Assembly (NCBI GenBank): GCA_035493555.1
Contig: DATJIC010000045.1
Location: forward strand, 1 to 20,454
DNA from: CAMLKC01 sp035493555
GTDB lineage: Bacteria > Patescibacteriota > Saccharimonadia > Saccharimonadales > Saccharimonadaceae
Direction of reading: 5' to 3'
Length of the DNA: 20,454 bases
Positions within the stretch are counted from its first letter, which is position 1. Every line of letters starts with the position of its first letter. Below the pieces are notes generated by a model. That model worked only from the letters and a program-made list of their open reading frames with translations, made no database searches and was not told the origin of the DNA. This document shows, in pieces, positions 1 to 7,184 of the stretch. The position numbers and the translations under genes are program-made.

Positions 1-490
1 GGCAGATGTTGATGCCAAGCATGCCGGTTCAGCCTCGGGCGTTATGAATGCCGTACAGCAGCTTGGCGGTGCTATTGGTGTCGCTCTTATCGGCGTTATC
101 TTCTTTGGACAGCTTACGGCACACGCCGACGCAAGCTTTACGTCAGTCGAGCCCACTATCCGCTCAGAGCTTTCAAAAGCCCATGTGCCAGCAAAGGTTC
201 AGGATACGATCGTAAAAGATATGCGCACCTGTTTTAACGACCGCGTCAACGAGAAGGACGCTACTGCAACTCCAGAGAGCTGTAAGCAGCTTCAGGCTGG
301 ACCACAAACGCCAGCTAGCGCCGCTATCGCATCTACGTTAGGCGACGCCGCTAAAAAGGCCAACACTGATAACTTTATCAACGCATTTAAGGCAGCGGCC
401 ATTTACGAGGTTGCGCTTGTTGTCGTTACCTTCGGCATGAGCTTCCTCTTGCCGCGGCACATCCGTGCGCAGTCGATGGAAGTAGCGTAG
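1..490 (+). CDS. MFS drug exporter, DHA2 (EmrB/QacA-like) family, C-terminal part
   Basis: The reading frame is open from the first base, so the gene starts outside the window and only about 163 C-terminal residues are seen. The stretch ending in GGAIGVALIGVIFFG, preceded by AGSASGVMNAVQQ, is the typical penultimate helix of 14-TM DHA2 proton-driven exporters. A hydrophilic external loop of about 90 residues follows, with two cysteines (in MRTCFND and PESCKQ) that could form a disulfide. The final helix is AIYEVALVVVTFGMSFLL, and the cytoplasmic end is short. The ATG at 44 is an internal methionine, not the start. A strong terminator follows the stop codon, so this is the last gene of its unit. 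The substrate cannot be told from this part. Confidence 0.85.
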   Translation, partial: ADVDAKHAGSASGVMNAVQQLGGAIGVALIGVIFFGQLTAHADASFTSVEPTIRSELSKAHVPAKVQDTIVKDMRTCFNDRVNEKDATATPESCKQLQAGPQTPASAAIASTLGDAAKKANTDNFINAFKAAAIYEVALVVVTFGMSFLLPRHIRAQSMEVA

Positions 491-510
491 TAGGTACAAA
501 AGACCAACTA

Positions 511-539
511 AAAAGAACCGGTTTTACCGGTTCTTTTTT
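511..539 (+). terminator. Rho-independent terminator of the MFS gene
   Basis: The arms AAGAACCGG and CCGGTTCTT pair perfectly around the loop TTTTA, followed by a run of T. It lies 21 bases after the MFS stop codon. The A-rich left flank would also give a U-tract on the minus strand, so it could stop transcription arriving from the island side. Confidence 0.93.
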
Positions 540-565
540 GCTTTTCGCTCTTTTGAGCTCATCAG

Positions 566-583
566 CATAACTACGCAGTTATG
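566..583. repeat. Perfect 7-bp hairpin at the left edge of the GC-rich island
   Basis: CATAACT and AGTTATG pair perfectly around the loop ACGC. It lies between the MFS terminator and the GC-rich island. No T-run follows on either strand, so it is not an obvious terminator. It may mark the junction where the island was inserted, but that is a guess. Confidence 0.6.
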
Positions 584-610
584 AAAGCTATTCCGATGTA
601 TCCGGAGTGC

Positions 611-662
611 GCGCTAGGCGCGCGGGTTCCGATACGTTCATCGGATACCCGCGCGCCTGCGC
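611..662 (-). terminator. Large GC-rich hairpin downstream of the small GC-rich gene
   Basis: Position 617-633 (GGCGCGCGGGTTCCGAT) pairs with 640-657 with one bulged T at 646 and a six-base loop at 634-639. The stem can be extended by GCGC at 611-614 with GCGC at 659-662. It begins 10 bases after the stop codon of the minus-strand gene at 672-893. No U-tract follows, which is common for hairpin terminators of high-GC actinobacteria and unlike the T-tailed terminators elsewhere in this window. It may act as a terminator or a 3' stabilising hairpin. Confidence 0.55.
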
Positions 663-671
663 TCAGGTTGC

Positions 672-893
672 TCAGCCGCGGCGGCGGCGAACCACCTTGC
701 GGCCGAGCACGACCACGGCCACCAGGCCCACCAGGGCCCCGCCGACCTTCGTCAGGCGCTTGCCCCTGTCGGTACGCGCGGCGCTCAGCACCGCAGTGCC
801 AGCCGCTCGCACCTGCTGGGTGCGCGTCGGCTTGTCGACCACCGGCTCCTCGTCGGAAGCCGTGCGGTCGGTCCTGCCGGTCTCCTCGCTCAT
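672..893 (-). CDS. Small membrane protein with actinobacterial base composition, likely acquired
   Basis: A 73-aa protein of unknown function. Residues 1-30 are polar and acid-rich. Residues 31-50 are basic and alanine-rich. One hydrophobic segment (about 50-64, GGALVGLVAVVVLG) is followed by a basic tail (RKVVRRRRG), as in a single-pass protein with an arginine-rich end inside the cell. By hand count 67 of 73 codons end in G or C, with CTG, GTG, CGC and GAG dominating. The neighbours use far more A/T-ending codons. The ATG at 893 is chosen because GAGGAGGT (900-907) lies 6 nt upstream. A longer in-frame start at 956 would lie at the predicted transcription start and lacks this site. The family was not recognised, but short proteins of this style are common in actinobacteria. 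Confidence 0.7.
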   Translation of the reverse strand: MSEETGRTDRTASDEEPVVDKPTRTQQVRAAGTAVLSAARTDRGKRLTKVGGALVGLVAVVVLGRKVVRRRRG

Positions 894-899
894 CGCGAG

Positions 900-907
900 A
901 CCTCCTC
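900..907 (-). promoter_or_regulatory. Strong Shine-Dalgarno GAGGAGGT of the small GC-rich gene
   Basis: GAGGAGGT lies 6 nt before the ATG at 893 and decides the start. It is one of the strongest ribosome binding sites in the window, while several neighbouring genes appear to have none. Confidence 0.8.
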
Positions 908-961
908 GAATCAATCCGAATACACCGAATGGCGCCGTTTTTAGGCGGCAAACCATCGTCG

Positions 962-990
962 ATATTACATCAATATTTACAATACGTCAA
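962..990 (-). promoter_or_regulatory. Promoter of the small GC-rich gene
   Basis: TTGACG (985-990) and TAATAT (962-967) are separated by exactly 17 bases on the minus strand. Transcription would start near 955, giving a leader of about 60 nt. The promoter lies in AT-rich sequence just outside the GC-rich island, next to the 3' end of trhO, so a resident promoter may drive the acquired gene. Confidence 0.65.
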
Positions 991-1002
991 CTAATATGCA
1001 GA

Positions 1003-1902
1003 CTATGCCGAAGCGGCTGCGCCAAGCTTTCGGCAGTCATCGGTGTGAAACAGCAGGTCAGGATCCTGCTTACAGTTCAAACAAATCAGCACAAGGTCGT
1101 TACAATTTGCAAACGCACAGTTTTCATAGTTGTTTGTCGGACCATCACAGTGAACACAGCGACCAACAATTGCCGTATGGTCGCTAAAATCAACTTTCAT
1201 GCGATCATCAAAGACATGCAGGCTCCCTTCCCACAGCCCATCGTCGCCGTAGCTTTCGCCGTATTTTACAATACCGCCGTCAATTTGGTACACCTCTTTA
1301 AAACCGCGGTTTTTCATAAGACTCGAGAGGATCTCGCAGCGGATACCGCCGGTACAATACGTCACCACCGGCTTGTCTTTGATATCATCGTACTTGCCGC
1401 TTTCAAGTTCTTTAATAAAGTCGCGGCTTGTCCTCGTATCTGGAACAACCGCATTTTTAAACCGGCCGATTTTTGCCTCAAAGGCATTCCGCCCATCAAA
1501 AAACACAACGTCTTCGCCGCGCTCTTCCACCAGCTTGTTTACTTCTTTAGGCTTAAGATGCACGCCTCCGCCTACGACACCATTTTCATCCACCTTAAGC
1601 TCATCGGCGGCGTCAAAGGCAACAATTTCGTTCTTAACCTTGACGCTCATGCGCGGAAAATCATCCCGGCCGCCATCGCTCCACTTAAATACCGTCCCCT
1701 TAAACCCAGGAAACTCTTTTGTGGCTTTAATATATTTTTTAAGATCATCCATTTCGCCGCCCACGGTACCGTTAAGCCCGTGCGTAGAGACAAGAATCCG
1801 TCCCTGCAAGTTAAGACTGTCACATAGCGTTTTTTGCCACAGCTTAATCGCCTCCGGATCCTTGATGGGAGTAAATTTATAATATAATAAAATCTTTTGC
1901 AT
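1003..1902 (-). CDS. trhO: tRNA uridine(34) hydroxylase, rhodanese family (TrhO/YceA)
   Basis: A 299-aa cytoplasmic enzyme. Family members hydroxylate uridine 34 of certain tRNAs (ho5U) in an oxygen-dependent reaction, tuning wobble decoding. The N-terminal acylphosphatase-like part (about 1-95) includes STHGLNGTVGG. The rhodanese domain (about 115-215) carries the active-site loop YCTGGIRCE with the catalytic Cys183. The C-terminal part is cysteine-rich (C249, C252, C262, C267, C274, C277, C290), matching the metal-binding end of the family. Length is near the usual 300-350. The ATG at 1902 has no Shine-Dalgarno, but a promoter whose -10 box ends 8 nt before it points to a leaderless mRNA. 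It is a single gene, divergent from the ABC operon. Confidence 0.92.
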   Translation of the reverse strand: MQKILLYYKFTPIKDPEAIKLWQKTLCDSLNLQGRILVSTHGLNGTVGGEMDDLKKYIKATKEFPGFKGTVFKWSDGGRDDFPRMSVKVKNEIVAFDAADELKVDENGVVGGGVHLKPKEVNKLVEERGEDVVFFDGRNAFEAKIGRFKNAVVPDTRTSRDFIKELESGKYDDIKDKPVVTYCTGGIRCEILSSLMKNRGFKEVYQIDGGIVKYGESYGDDGLWEGSLHVFDDRMKVDFSDHTAIVGRCVHCDGPTNNYENCAFANCNDLVLICLNCKQDPDLLFHTDDCRKLGAAASA

Positions 1903-1910
1903 TCTTTGCC

Positions 1911-1939
1911 ATTATACAGGATCCACCCTTTCACCTCAA
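1911..1939 (-). promoter_or_regulatory. trhO promoter, apparently giving a leaderless mRNA
   Basis: TTGAGG (1934-1939) and a perfect TATAAT (1911-1916) are separated by 17 bases. Only 8 bases separate the -10 box from the ATG, so transcription should begin at or within a few bases of the start codon. Confidence 0.75.
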
Positions 1940-1959
1940 TAAAAAGTACGCTTAGGGGT

Positions 1960-1987
1960 TTGCAAGGACAAAAAACTGCGTTATAGT
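1960..1987 (+). promoter_or_regulatory. Promoter of the ABC exporter pair
   Basis: TTGCAA (1960-1965) and TATAGT (1982-1987) are separated by 16 bases. The predicted start is near 1994, giving a leader of about 115 nt that contains nested inverted repeats. Confidence 0.6.
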
Positions 1988-2073
1988 AGAAACACTATGA
2001 TCATCTTATGAGTAGGTGATCCGCTATTCGTGAATGTTCGGACGGCCGAACCGCTCACGATTTGTCTCTACTA
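1984..2073 (+). ncRNA. Possible structured leader RNA of the ABC exporter operon
   Basis: Three pairings are visible. TAGTAGA (1984-1990) pairs with TCTACTA (2067-2073). ATCATC (about 2000-2005) pairs with GGTGAT (about 2015-2020) with one G-U pair. TCGTGA (2028-2033) pairs with TCACGA (2055-2060), and enclosed in it TTCGG (2037-2041) pairs with CCGAA (2046-2050) around the tetraloop ACGG. Together they make a three-way-junction-like fold. The outer closing stem overlaps the predicted -10 box, so it forms only if transcription starts earlier than predicted; the inner hairpins do not depend on it. No known riboswitch consensus was recognised. It could be a regulatory leader or chance pairing. 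Confidence 0.35.
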
Positions 2074-2107
2074 AACCTATAAAATTCATCAAACAAGGAA
2101 CAACTTT

Positions 2108-3856
2108 ATGCAAAAAGACATTCTCCGACTCTTCTGGCAGACAGCCATGAAGTATCCGGTACGGACTCTGTTCTCGCTCTCGGGTGCAGCCGTTACTAAC
2201 GTTATCGGCTCATTCGCCGGTCCCTATATTATTTCGCTCATTCTCGAAAAGCTGCAAAGCGGCACGGTCACGCTTGAATCTGTCTCGGGACTGATAGTGG
2301 TGTACACGATCACGCAGATCTACGGCCAGGTACTTGGCTGGAGGCTTAACCTGTATTTTACGTGGACCATGGAAACCTACGGCCAGCGCGACCTTTACCA
2401 ACGCATTTTTTCCGCTCTCACCAACCAGAGCCTCGCGTTCCACTCGGACCGGTTTGGGGGCGCGCTCGTATCGCAAACCACCAAACTTATCGGATCGTTC
2501 GAACGCTTCTGGGATACGCTGATTTTCCAGCTCGTCCCATCTGTTGCCAGCATTCTTGGCGCTACTATTATTCTTAGTTTCGTCTTTTGGCAGTATGCCA
2601 TACTCCTTTTTGGGCTCTCAATCGTATTCGTCATCGCGGTTTTCTTTGGATCGCGCTTTCTGGCCGTCCGCAATAAGGAGGAGGCGCAGGCCAGTACCGC
2701 CACGAACGCTTATGTCGCCGATGCCGTTAGTAATGTCATGGCCATTAAATCGCATGGCCGCGAAAACTTTGAGCTAGACGAACTGACCGAGCGCGCAGTT
2801 ACGTGGCGGAGCAAAAGCCTCGCCAATATGCGCGGCTTTTTGGGAGTAAGCAGCATTTACTCTACGATCATCGCAACACTCAACACGGTCGCTTTGGTTG
2901 GTGCCATATGGGCTTCACAGCACAACACCATTTCGATTGGCGTCGTATACCTGGCCGTCACCTACACGTTCACTGTCTCCCGCCAATTATGGGAAATGAA
3001 CAGCATCATGCGCAACTACAACCGGATCATGGGCGATGCGCATGACATGACCGAGATCCTTTCGCTCACCCCTTCCGTTACTGACAAAAGCAATACGCCT
3101 CTTGTCGTAAAAAAGGGCGAAATCAGCTTCAAGAAAATGAGCTTTGCCCACACCGACAGCAACGAGCAGTTATTTAAGGACTTTAGCCTCACCATTAAAA
3201 GTGGGGAGCGGATTGGTCTTGTAGGACACTCCGGTTCTGGCAAAACGACACTTACCCGGTTGCTTCTCCGTTTTTCGGATATTGAGGCTGGCGCAATTAC
3301 CATCGACGGACAGGATATTGGCCAGGTAACGCAAAAATCACTCCGTGAGAGTATCGCTTACGTCCCCCAGGAACCCATGCTTTTCCACCGCAGCCTTCGC
3401 GAAAATATCGCCTACGGCAAACCGGACGCCACCATGGATGAAATCCGCGGCGCCGCCGAAAAAGCCAACGCACTGGAGTTTATTGAAAAGCTGCCCGATG
3501 GTTTTGAAACGACCGTTGGTGAGCGCGGCGTAAAACTGAGCGGCGGCCAGCGCCAGCGTATTGCTATCGCCCGGGCGATTCTTAAGGACGCTCCAATTCT
3601 CGTTCTCGACGAAGCAACCTCGGCACTGGATAGCGATAGCGAGAAATTAATCCAGGATGCACTTTCTAAGCTTATGAAGGGCCGCACCAGCATTGTCGTT
3701 GCCCACCGGCTTTCAACCATTGCAAAACTTGACCGTATTATTGTTCTTGAGGACGGCCAGATAGCCGAGCAAGGCAGCCATACTAAACTATTGGAACAAA
3801 AAGGCACCTATGCCAAGCTGTGGGCACACCAGTCCGGCGGCTTTATTGAGGAGTAA
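2108..3856 (+). CDS. ABC exporter half-transporter, first of a tandem pair
   Basis: A 582-aa half-transporter in the inner membrane: transmembrane domain (about 1-320, six predicted helices) then an ATPase domain (about 335-582). Visible motifs are Walker A GHSGSGKT (373-380), Q-loop Gln421, signature LSGGQ (477-481), Walker B ILVLDE with catalytic Glu502, and switch His533 in AHRLST. The A-loop position reads FAHTD, with His where an aromatic residue is usual, while its partner has FRYAD. AAGGA lies 8 nt before the ATG. The second half-transporter starts 2 nt after this stop codon, so the two are co-translated and probably form a heterodimer. Family knowledge suggests drug, lipid or peptide export; the substrate cannot be read from sequence. 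Confidence 0.9.
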   Translation: MQKDILRLFWQTAMKYPVRTLFSLSGAAVTNVIGSFAGPYIISLILEKLQSGTVTLESVSGLIVVYTITQIYGQVLGWRLNLYFTWTMETYGQRDLYQRIFSALTNQSLAFHSDRFGGALVSQTTKLIGSFERFWDTLIFQLVPSVASILGATIILSFVFWQYAILLFGLSIVFVIAVFFGSRFLAVRNKEEAQASTATNAYVADAVSNVMAIKSHGRENFELDELTERAVTWRSKSLANMRGFLGVSSIYSTIIATLNTVALVGAIWASQHNTISIGVVYLAVTYTFTVSRQLWEMNSIMRNYNRIMGDAHDMTEILSLTPSVTDKSNTPLVVKKGEISFKKMSFAHTDSNEQLFKDFSLTIKSGERIGLVGHSGSGKTTLTRLLLRFSDIEAGAITIDGQDIGQVTQKSLRESIAYVPQEPMLFHRSLRENIAYGKPDATMDEIRGAAEKANALEFIEKLPDGFETTVGERGVKLSGGQRQRIAIARAILKDAPILVLDEATSALDSDSEKLIQDALSKLMKGRTSIVVAHRLSTIAKLDRIIVLEDGQIAEQGSHTKLLEQKGTYAKLWAHQSGGFIEE

Positions 3857-3858
3857 AA

Positions 3859-5643
3859 ATGGCCACATTATTCAAAAGAGCCAACACAAAAACAGCTAAA
3901 AAAACGCTTGCTATTTTTAAAAGCGAAATCGCAAAAAGTAAAAAACGATTTATTTTTTACAGTATCCTTATTCCGTTAAACCGTCTGTTTTACATCGTTT
4001 TACTACCGCTTGTTTTTAGCCTTGTCGTCCAATCGCTTATTCTTCATCCACACGATTGGCAGCACCCCGCCCTCCTCTTGGGCATCGGTGCCGTTTTGTC
4101 GGTGCTTTCGCTTCTTACCGCTCATTTTGGCGTAAAGACATTGTTCTACCACGAGGAAGAAATGCGTACGGCGCTTACCGAACGGGCAATCACCCACCTT
4201 ATGCGCCATAGCGACCAGTTCTTCTCCAACCGGGCTGTCGGATCGCTTGCCGGTGACGTTAATACGTTCAGCGGATCGATTATTACGTTTCTGGATATTA
4301 TTTTCCTACAGGCAAGCAGCCTTGTCGTTAACTTTGTCGTGAGTCTTTTTATTATCGCCGTCATGTCTCCTCTGCTCCTTTTGCCGCTTGGTGCCGCCAC
4401 GGGCCTGCTGATATGGCGGAGCCTTCATGCAGTCGCCGCCCGCGGGCCTCTGCGTCATAAGCGTAAAACGCTCACCTCCAAGTTAAATGGCACCGTAGCA
4501 GACATCCTTGGCAACCAACAAATCGTGCGCTACTTTGCAACGAGCGACAATGAAGTACAGCGAGTCCTTACCGACCGTCGCGAAATCCAATCTGTTGCGG
4601 GCGATGAAATCGAAGTTATCCAACGCGAAACACTCACTCGTCAGATCACCCTTTTCTCTTTCCAGCTTGCCACGATTGCCGTGTGTATCTGGCTTGCCAC
4701 AAACGGCAATATTACCATTGCGGCATTAGTGTTCGCCATTACCTACCTGGGGAGGCTCACGGGTTCGCTATTTGAGATCACACCGATTATCCGTGGTATG
4801 GAGCAGCTGTTTCTCGACGCCGCCAATATTACCGACATTCTCGACGACGAGCCGGAAATTGCCGATGCGCCCAATGCGCCGGCACTCGTCGTCAAAAAAG
4901 GCGAGGTTATCTTTAAAGACGTCTCCTTCCGCTATGCCGACAACGACGACACCGACGTTATTAGCAGCTTGCAGCTTCATATCGAACCCGGCAAGCGCAT
5001 CGGGCTCGCAGGCCACAGCGGCGGCGGCAAAACAACGCTTACAAAGCTCCTTCTCCGCTTCGCCGACATCAACGAAGGTGCTATTTTAATTGACGGTCAG
5101 GATATTCGCACGATCTCGCAGGATAGCCTCCGAAAAAACATTGCCTATGTTCCTCAGGAGCCTTATTTGTTTCACCGTAGCCTGCGTGCCAACATTGCCT
5201 ACGCCCGGCCAGACGCCACCGACGAAGAAATCATGACCGCGGTAAAACGCGCCAACGCCTACGAGTTTATAAAAGACCTGCCGCAGGGGCTTGATACGAT
5301 CGTTGGCGAACGCGGCGTAAAGCTCAGTGGCGGCCAGCGCCAACGTATCGCTATTGCCCGGGCAATACTGAAGGACGCCCCTATCCTTATTCTCGACGAA
5401 GCAACCTCGGCACTTGATAGTGAGAGCGAAAAACTTATCCAAAGCGCGCTTGATAAGCTCATGAAAGGCCGTACCAGTATCGTGATCGCCCACCGGCTTT
5501 CAACTATCGCCAAGCTCGACCGGATTGTCGTTCTTGAAAAAGGAAAAATCAGTGAACAAGGCTCTCACAACGAGCTCCTTAAAAATAAAGGTACCTACGC
5601 CAAGCTTTGGGCGCACCAATCCGGCGGCTTTATTGAAGAATAA
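3859..5643 (+). CDS. ABC exporter half-transporter, second of a tandem pair
   Basis: A 594-aa half-transporter. The basic N-terminus (1-30) precedes six predicted helices (to about 320) and a canonical ATPase domain: A-loop FRYAD (357-361), Walker A GHSGGGKT (385-392), signature LSGGQ (489-493), Walker B ILILDE with Glu514, and switch His545. Both members of the pair keep the catalytic glutamate, so neither site is degenerate. The last 18 residues are identical to those of the upstream protein although 7 of the 18 codons differ, all silently. The pair is an old tandem duplication held by selection. A strong terminator follows. Confidence 0.9.
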   Translation: MATLFKRANTKTAKKTLAIFKSEIAKSKKRFIFYSILIPLNRLFYIVLLPLVFSLVVQSLILHPHDWQHPALLLGIGAVLSVLSLLTAHFGVKTLFYHEEEMRTALTERAITHLMRHSDQFFSNRAVGSLAGDVNTFSGSIITFLDIIFLQASSLVVNFVVSLFIIAVMSPLLLLPLGAATGLLIWRSLHAVAARGPLRHKRKTLTSKLNGTVADILGNQQIVRYFATSDNEVQRVLTDRREIQSVAGDEIEVIQRETLTRQITLFSFQLATIAVCIWLATNGNITIAALVFAITYLGRLTGSLFEITPIIRGMEQLFLDAANITDILDDEPEIADAPNAPALVVKKGEVIFKDVSFRYADNDDTDVISSLQLHIEPGKRIGLAGHSGGGKTTLTKLLLRFADINEGAILIDGQDIRTISQDSLRKNIAYVPQEPYLFHRSLRANIAYARPDATDEEIMTAVKRANAYEFIKDLPQGLDTIVGERGVKLSGGQRQRIAIARAILKDAPILILDEATSALDSESEKLIQSALDKLMKGRTSIVIAHRLSTIAKLDRIVVLEKGKISEQGSHNELLKNKGTYAKLWAHQSGGFIEE

Positions 5644-5644
5644 A

Positions 5645-5686
5645 ATTATCCCGCCGTATGTACCGGCGGGATAATAGTAATTTTTT
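5645..5686. terminator. Bidirectional terminator between the ABC pair and rplY
   Basis: ATTATCCCGCCG (5645-5656) pairs perfectly with 5664-5675 around a 7-base loop. TTTTTT follows on the plus strand (5681-5686), and a short T-run follows on the minus strand (the complement of AAAA at 5642-5645, partly inside the stem). It sits between converging genes and would end both. Confidence 0.9.
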
Positions 5687-5693
5687 ACGTAGC

Positions 5694-6425
5694 TTATTTA
5701 TTGCTATCAACGTTGGACTGCTTTGGCTCTGCCTGAGCTTTGCCGCCTGGCTTCGTCTCTTCAGCCTGGGTGTCCTGTGCTGTGTCGCTGCCGTTCTCCG
5801 CCGCAACATCCGCCTCGCTTTCGGCATCACCACCAGCCTGCTCGTTTGCAGCCTGAAGCGCACCTGGTTCGTACACGTTAGCGACGACAAGACTCATGTC
5901 CTGTTCCGCATCGGCAAACTCTACTCCTTCAGGAAGTTGGATATTCTCAAGGGTGAGCTTGTCGTCGGTCGTTGCAAGATCCGCTACCGACATTTCAAGC
6001 GATTCAGGCAGGTTAGCCGGACGCGCCTTTACCTCGGTATGTTCAATTGCCTGCAGAATAACCAGGCCGGCCCGCTCAGCAGGACTCTCGCCCATGCCCG
6101 TAAGGATAATCGGCACTTGCGTTACAATCGACTCATTTTGTTTGATCGTATGAAACGCAATATGGCGCACCGAGTGCTTCAAAGGATGAATATCGATACT
6201 CTTAATAATTGCGAGTTTCTTCTTGCCGTCAATAGTCAGGTGAACAGGAGTGTGCCTGCCTGCCGCCCGGGCAATTTTGGTCGTTTCAACTATTGGTGAC
6301 TGCGTCGCAACAGGATCAGTCTTGCCGCCATACACGACACTTGGAATAAAGCCTTCTTGTCGTAGTTTGGCGGCTTTTTTACCAACCATCGTACGTTCGT
6401 TCAGTTTCAGTGAAATATCGTTCAT
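5694..6425 (-). CDS. rplY: Large-subunit ribosomal protein L25/CTC family
   Basis: A 243-aa protein that binds 5S rRNA in the large ribosomal subunit. The N-terminal L25 domain (about 1-88) has the typical KKAAKLRQEGFIPSVVYGG. A TL5/CTC-type beta domain follows (about 95-185). The tail (about 188-243) is low-complexity and rich in Ala, Glu, Asp and Gln, longer than in many homologs, and probably disordered. GGAGGGG just before the ATG at 6425 is a clear ribosome binding site, and TATAAT lies 24 nt upstream of the start. It is a single gene that shares its terminator with the converging ABC operon and is divergent from dedA. Confidence 0.9.
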   Translation of the reverse strand: MNDISLKLNERTMVGKKAAKLRQEGFIPSVVYGGKTDPVATQSPIVETTKIARAAGRHTPVHLTIDGKKKLAIIKSIDIHPLKHSVRHIAFHTIKQNESIVTQVPIILTGMGESPAERAGLVILQAIEHTEVKARPANLPESLEMSVADLATTDDKLTLENIQLPEGVEFADAEQDMSLVVANVYEPGALQAANEQAGGDAESEADVAAENGSDTAQDTQAEETKPGGKAQAEPKQSNVDSNK

Positions 6426-6449
6426 TTCCCCTCCATTTCGTGTATCCTA

Positions 6450-6455
6450 ATTATA
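6450..6455 (-). promoter_or_regulatory. -10 box of the rplY promoter
   Basis: A perfect TATAAT on the minus strand, 24 nt before the rplY ATG. The -35 position 17 bases upstream reads TTTAGC, which is weak. Unlike trhO, uvrA and obg, this gene has a short leader with a Shine-Dalgarno site. Confidence 0.55.
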
Positions 6456-6471
6456 CCATTTATTCCTGCCG

Positions 6472-6480
6472 TGCTAAAAT
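6472..6480 (+). promoter_or_regulatory. Extended -10 promoter of dedA, leaderless type
   Basis: TGCTAAAAT is an extended -10 element (TGn plus hexamer) ending 8 nt before the ATG at 6489. No convincing -35 box or Shine-Dalgarno is seen, as expected for a leaderless transcript from an extended -10 promoter. Confidence 0.55.
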
Positions 6481-6488
6481 AAGACAGC

Positions 6489-7160
6489 ATGATACCAGGA
6501 TTTGATCTGAATATGTTGGTCACTACCACGAGCGCCCTTGTGGTCGTTCTTGTTATTGCCCTTATCATATTCGCCGAATCGGGGCTGCTGATCGGCTTCT
6601 TCCTCCCGGGCGACACTCTTTTGTTTAGCGCCGGTTTTCTCATTAGCGCCGGGCAATTGCATTTTGATATTGTATGGTTTATCGTCATTATGTTCGCGGC
6701 AGCCGTCCTTGGCGATGGCGTGGGATATCTATTCGGGAAGCGTGTTGGACGCCGTATTTTTAACCGGCCAAATTCACGCCTTTTCCGAAAAGAAAACCTC
6801 GAACGCGCAGAGCAATTTTACGACAAGTACGGCGCGGTTACCGTAGTTATAGCCCGGTTTATCCCCATGATCCGTACTTTTGCGCCGATCGTTGCAGGAG
6901 TGGGTAAAATGTCTTATCGCAAGTTCCTCACTTATAATCTTATCGGGGCATTCCTCTGGGCAGGCGGCGTAAGCTACCTTGGCTTTTACCTGGGAGACTT
7001 CCTCCACCAAATGGGCATCGAGGTTGACACCATCATCCTGCCGATTATGGCTGTCATTGTTGTGATATCAATTGCGTCGCCCCTTCTCCATAGCGTTGAC
7101 TTTCCGCGTATATGGAGAGGAACGAAAAAGCAGTTTACTGTTATTTTCCGTAAAAAATAA
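6489..7160 (+). CDS. DedA/VTT-domain inner membrane protein
   Basis: A 223-aa integral membrane protein. DedA family members are transporters or flippases, several implicated in recycling the lipid carrier undecaprenyl phosphate or phosphatidylethanolamine and needed for envelope homeostasis. Visible family signs are GFFLPGDTLLFSAG (about 36-49) and ARFIPMIRTFAPIVAGVG (about 122-139), which holds the conserved F/YxxR and R residues of re-entrant helices, plus C-terminal hydrophobic helices and a basic end (RKK). Length matches the family. The ATG at 6489 is chosen because the -10 box lies just upstream. The gene converges on uvrA with 24 bases between the stops and no clear terminator hairpin there. 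Confidence 0.9.
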   Translation: MIPGFDLNMLVTTTSALVVVLVIALIIFAESGLLIGFFLPGDTLLFSAGFLISAGQLHFDIVWFIVIMFAAAVLGDGVGYLFGKRVGRRIFNRPNSRLFRKENLERAEQFYDKYGAVTVVIARFIPMIRTFAPIVAGVGKMSYRKFLTYNLIGAFLWAGGVSYLGFYLGDFLHQMGIEVDTIILPIMAVIVVISIASPLLHSVDFPRIWRGTKKQFTVIFRKK

Positions 7161-7184
7161 AGTAATTCTTTGTTCGTTCCCCTG

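Noticed and set aside
607..1827. A 406-aa open frame on the plus strand across the GC-rich island and trhO
   Set aside because: It is antisense to two well-supported minus-strand genes, shows no recognisable domain, and its composition switches abruptly between the two regions. It is a shadow of the real genes.
2028..2060. Guanidine-II (mini-ykkC) riboswitch in the ABC leader, because of the ACGG tetraloop
   Set aside because: That class needs two hairpins with ACGR loops. Only one such loop is present and the stem has a large internal loop.
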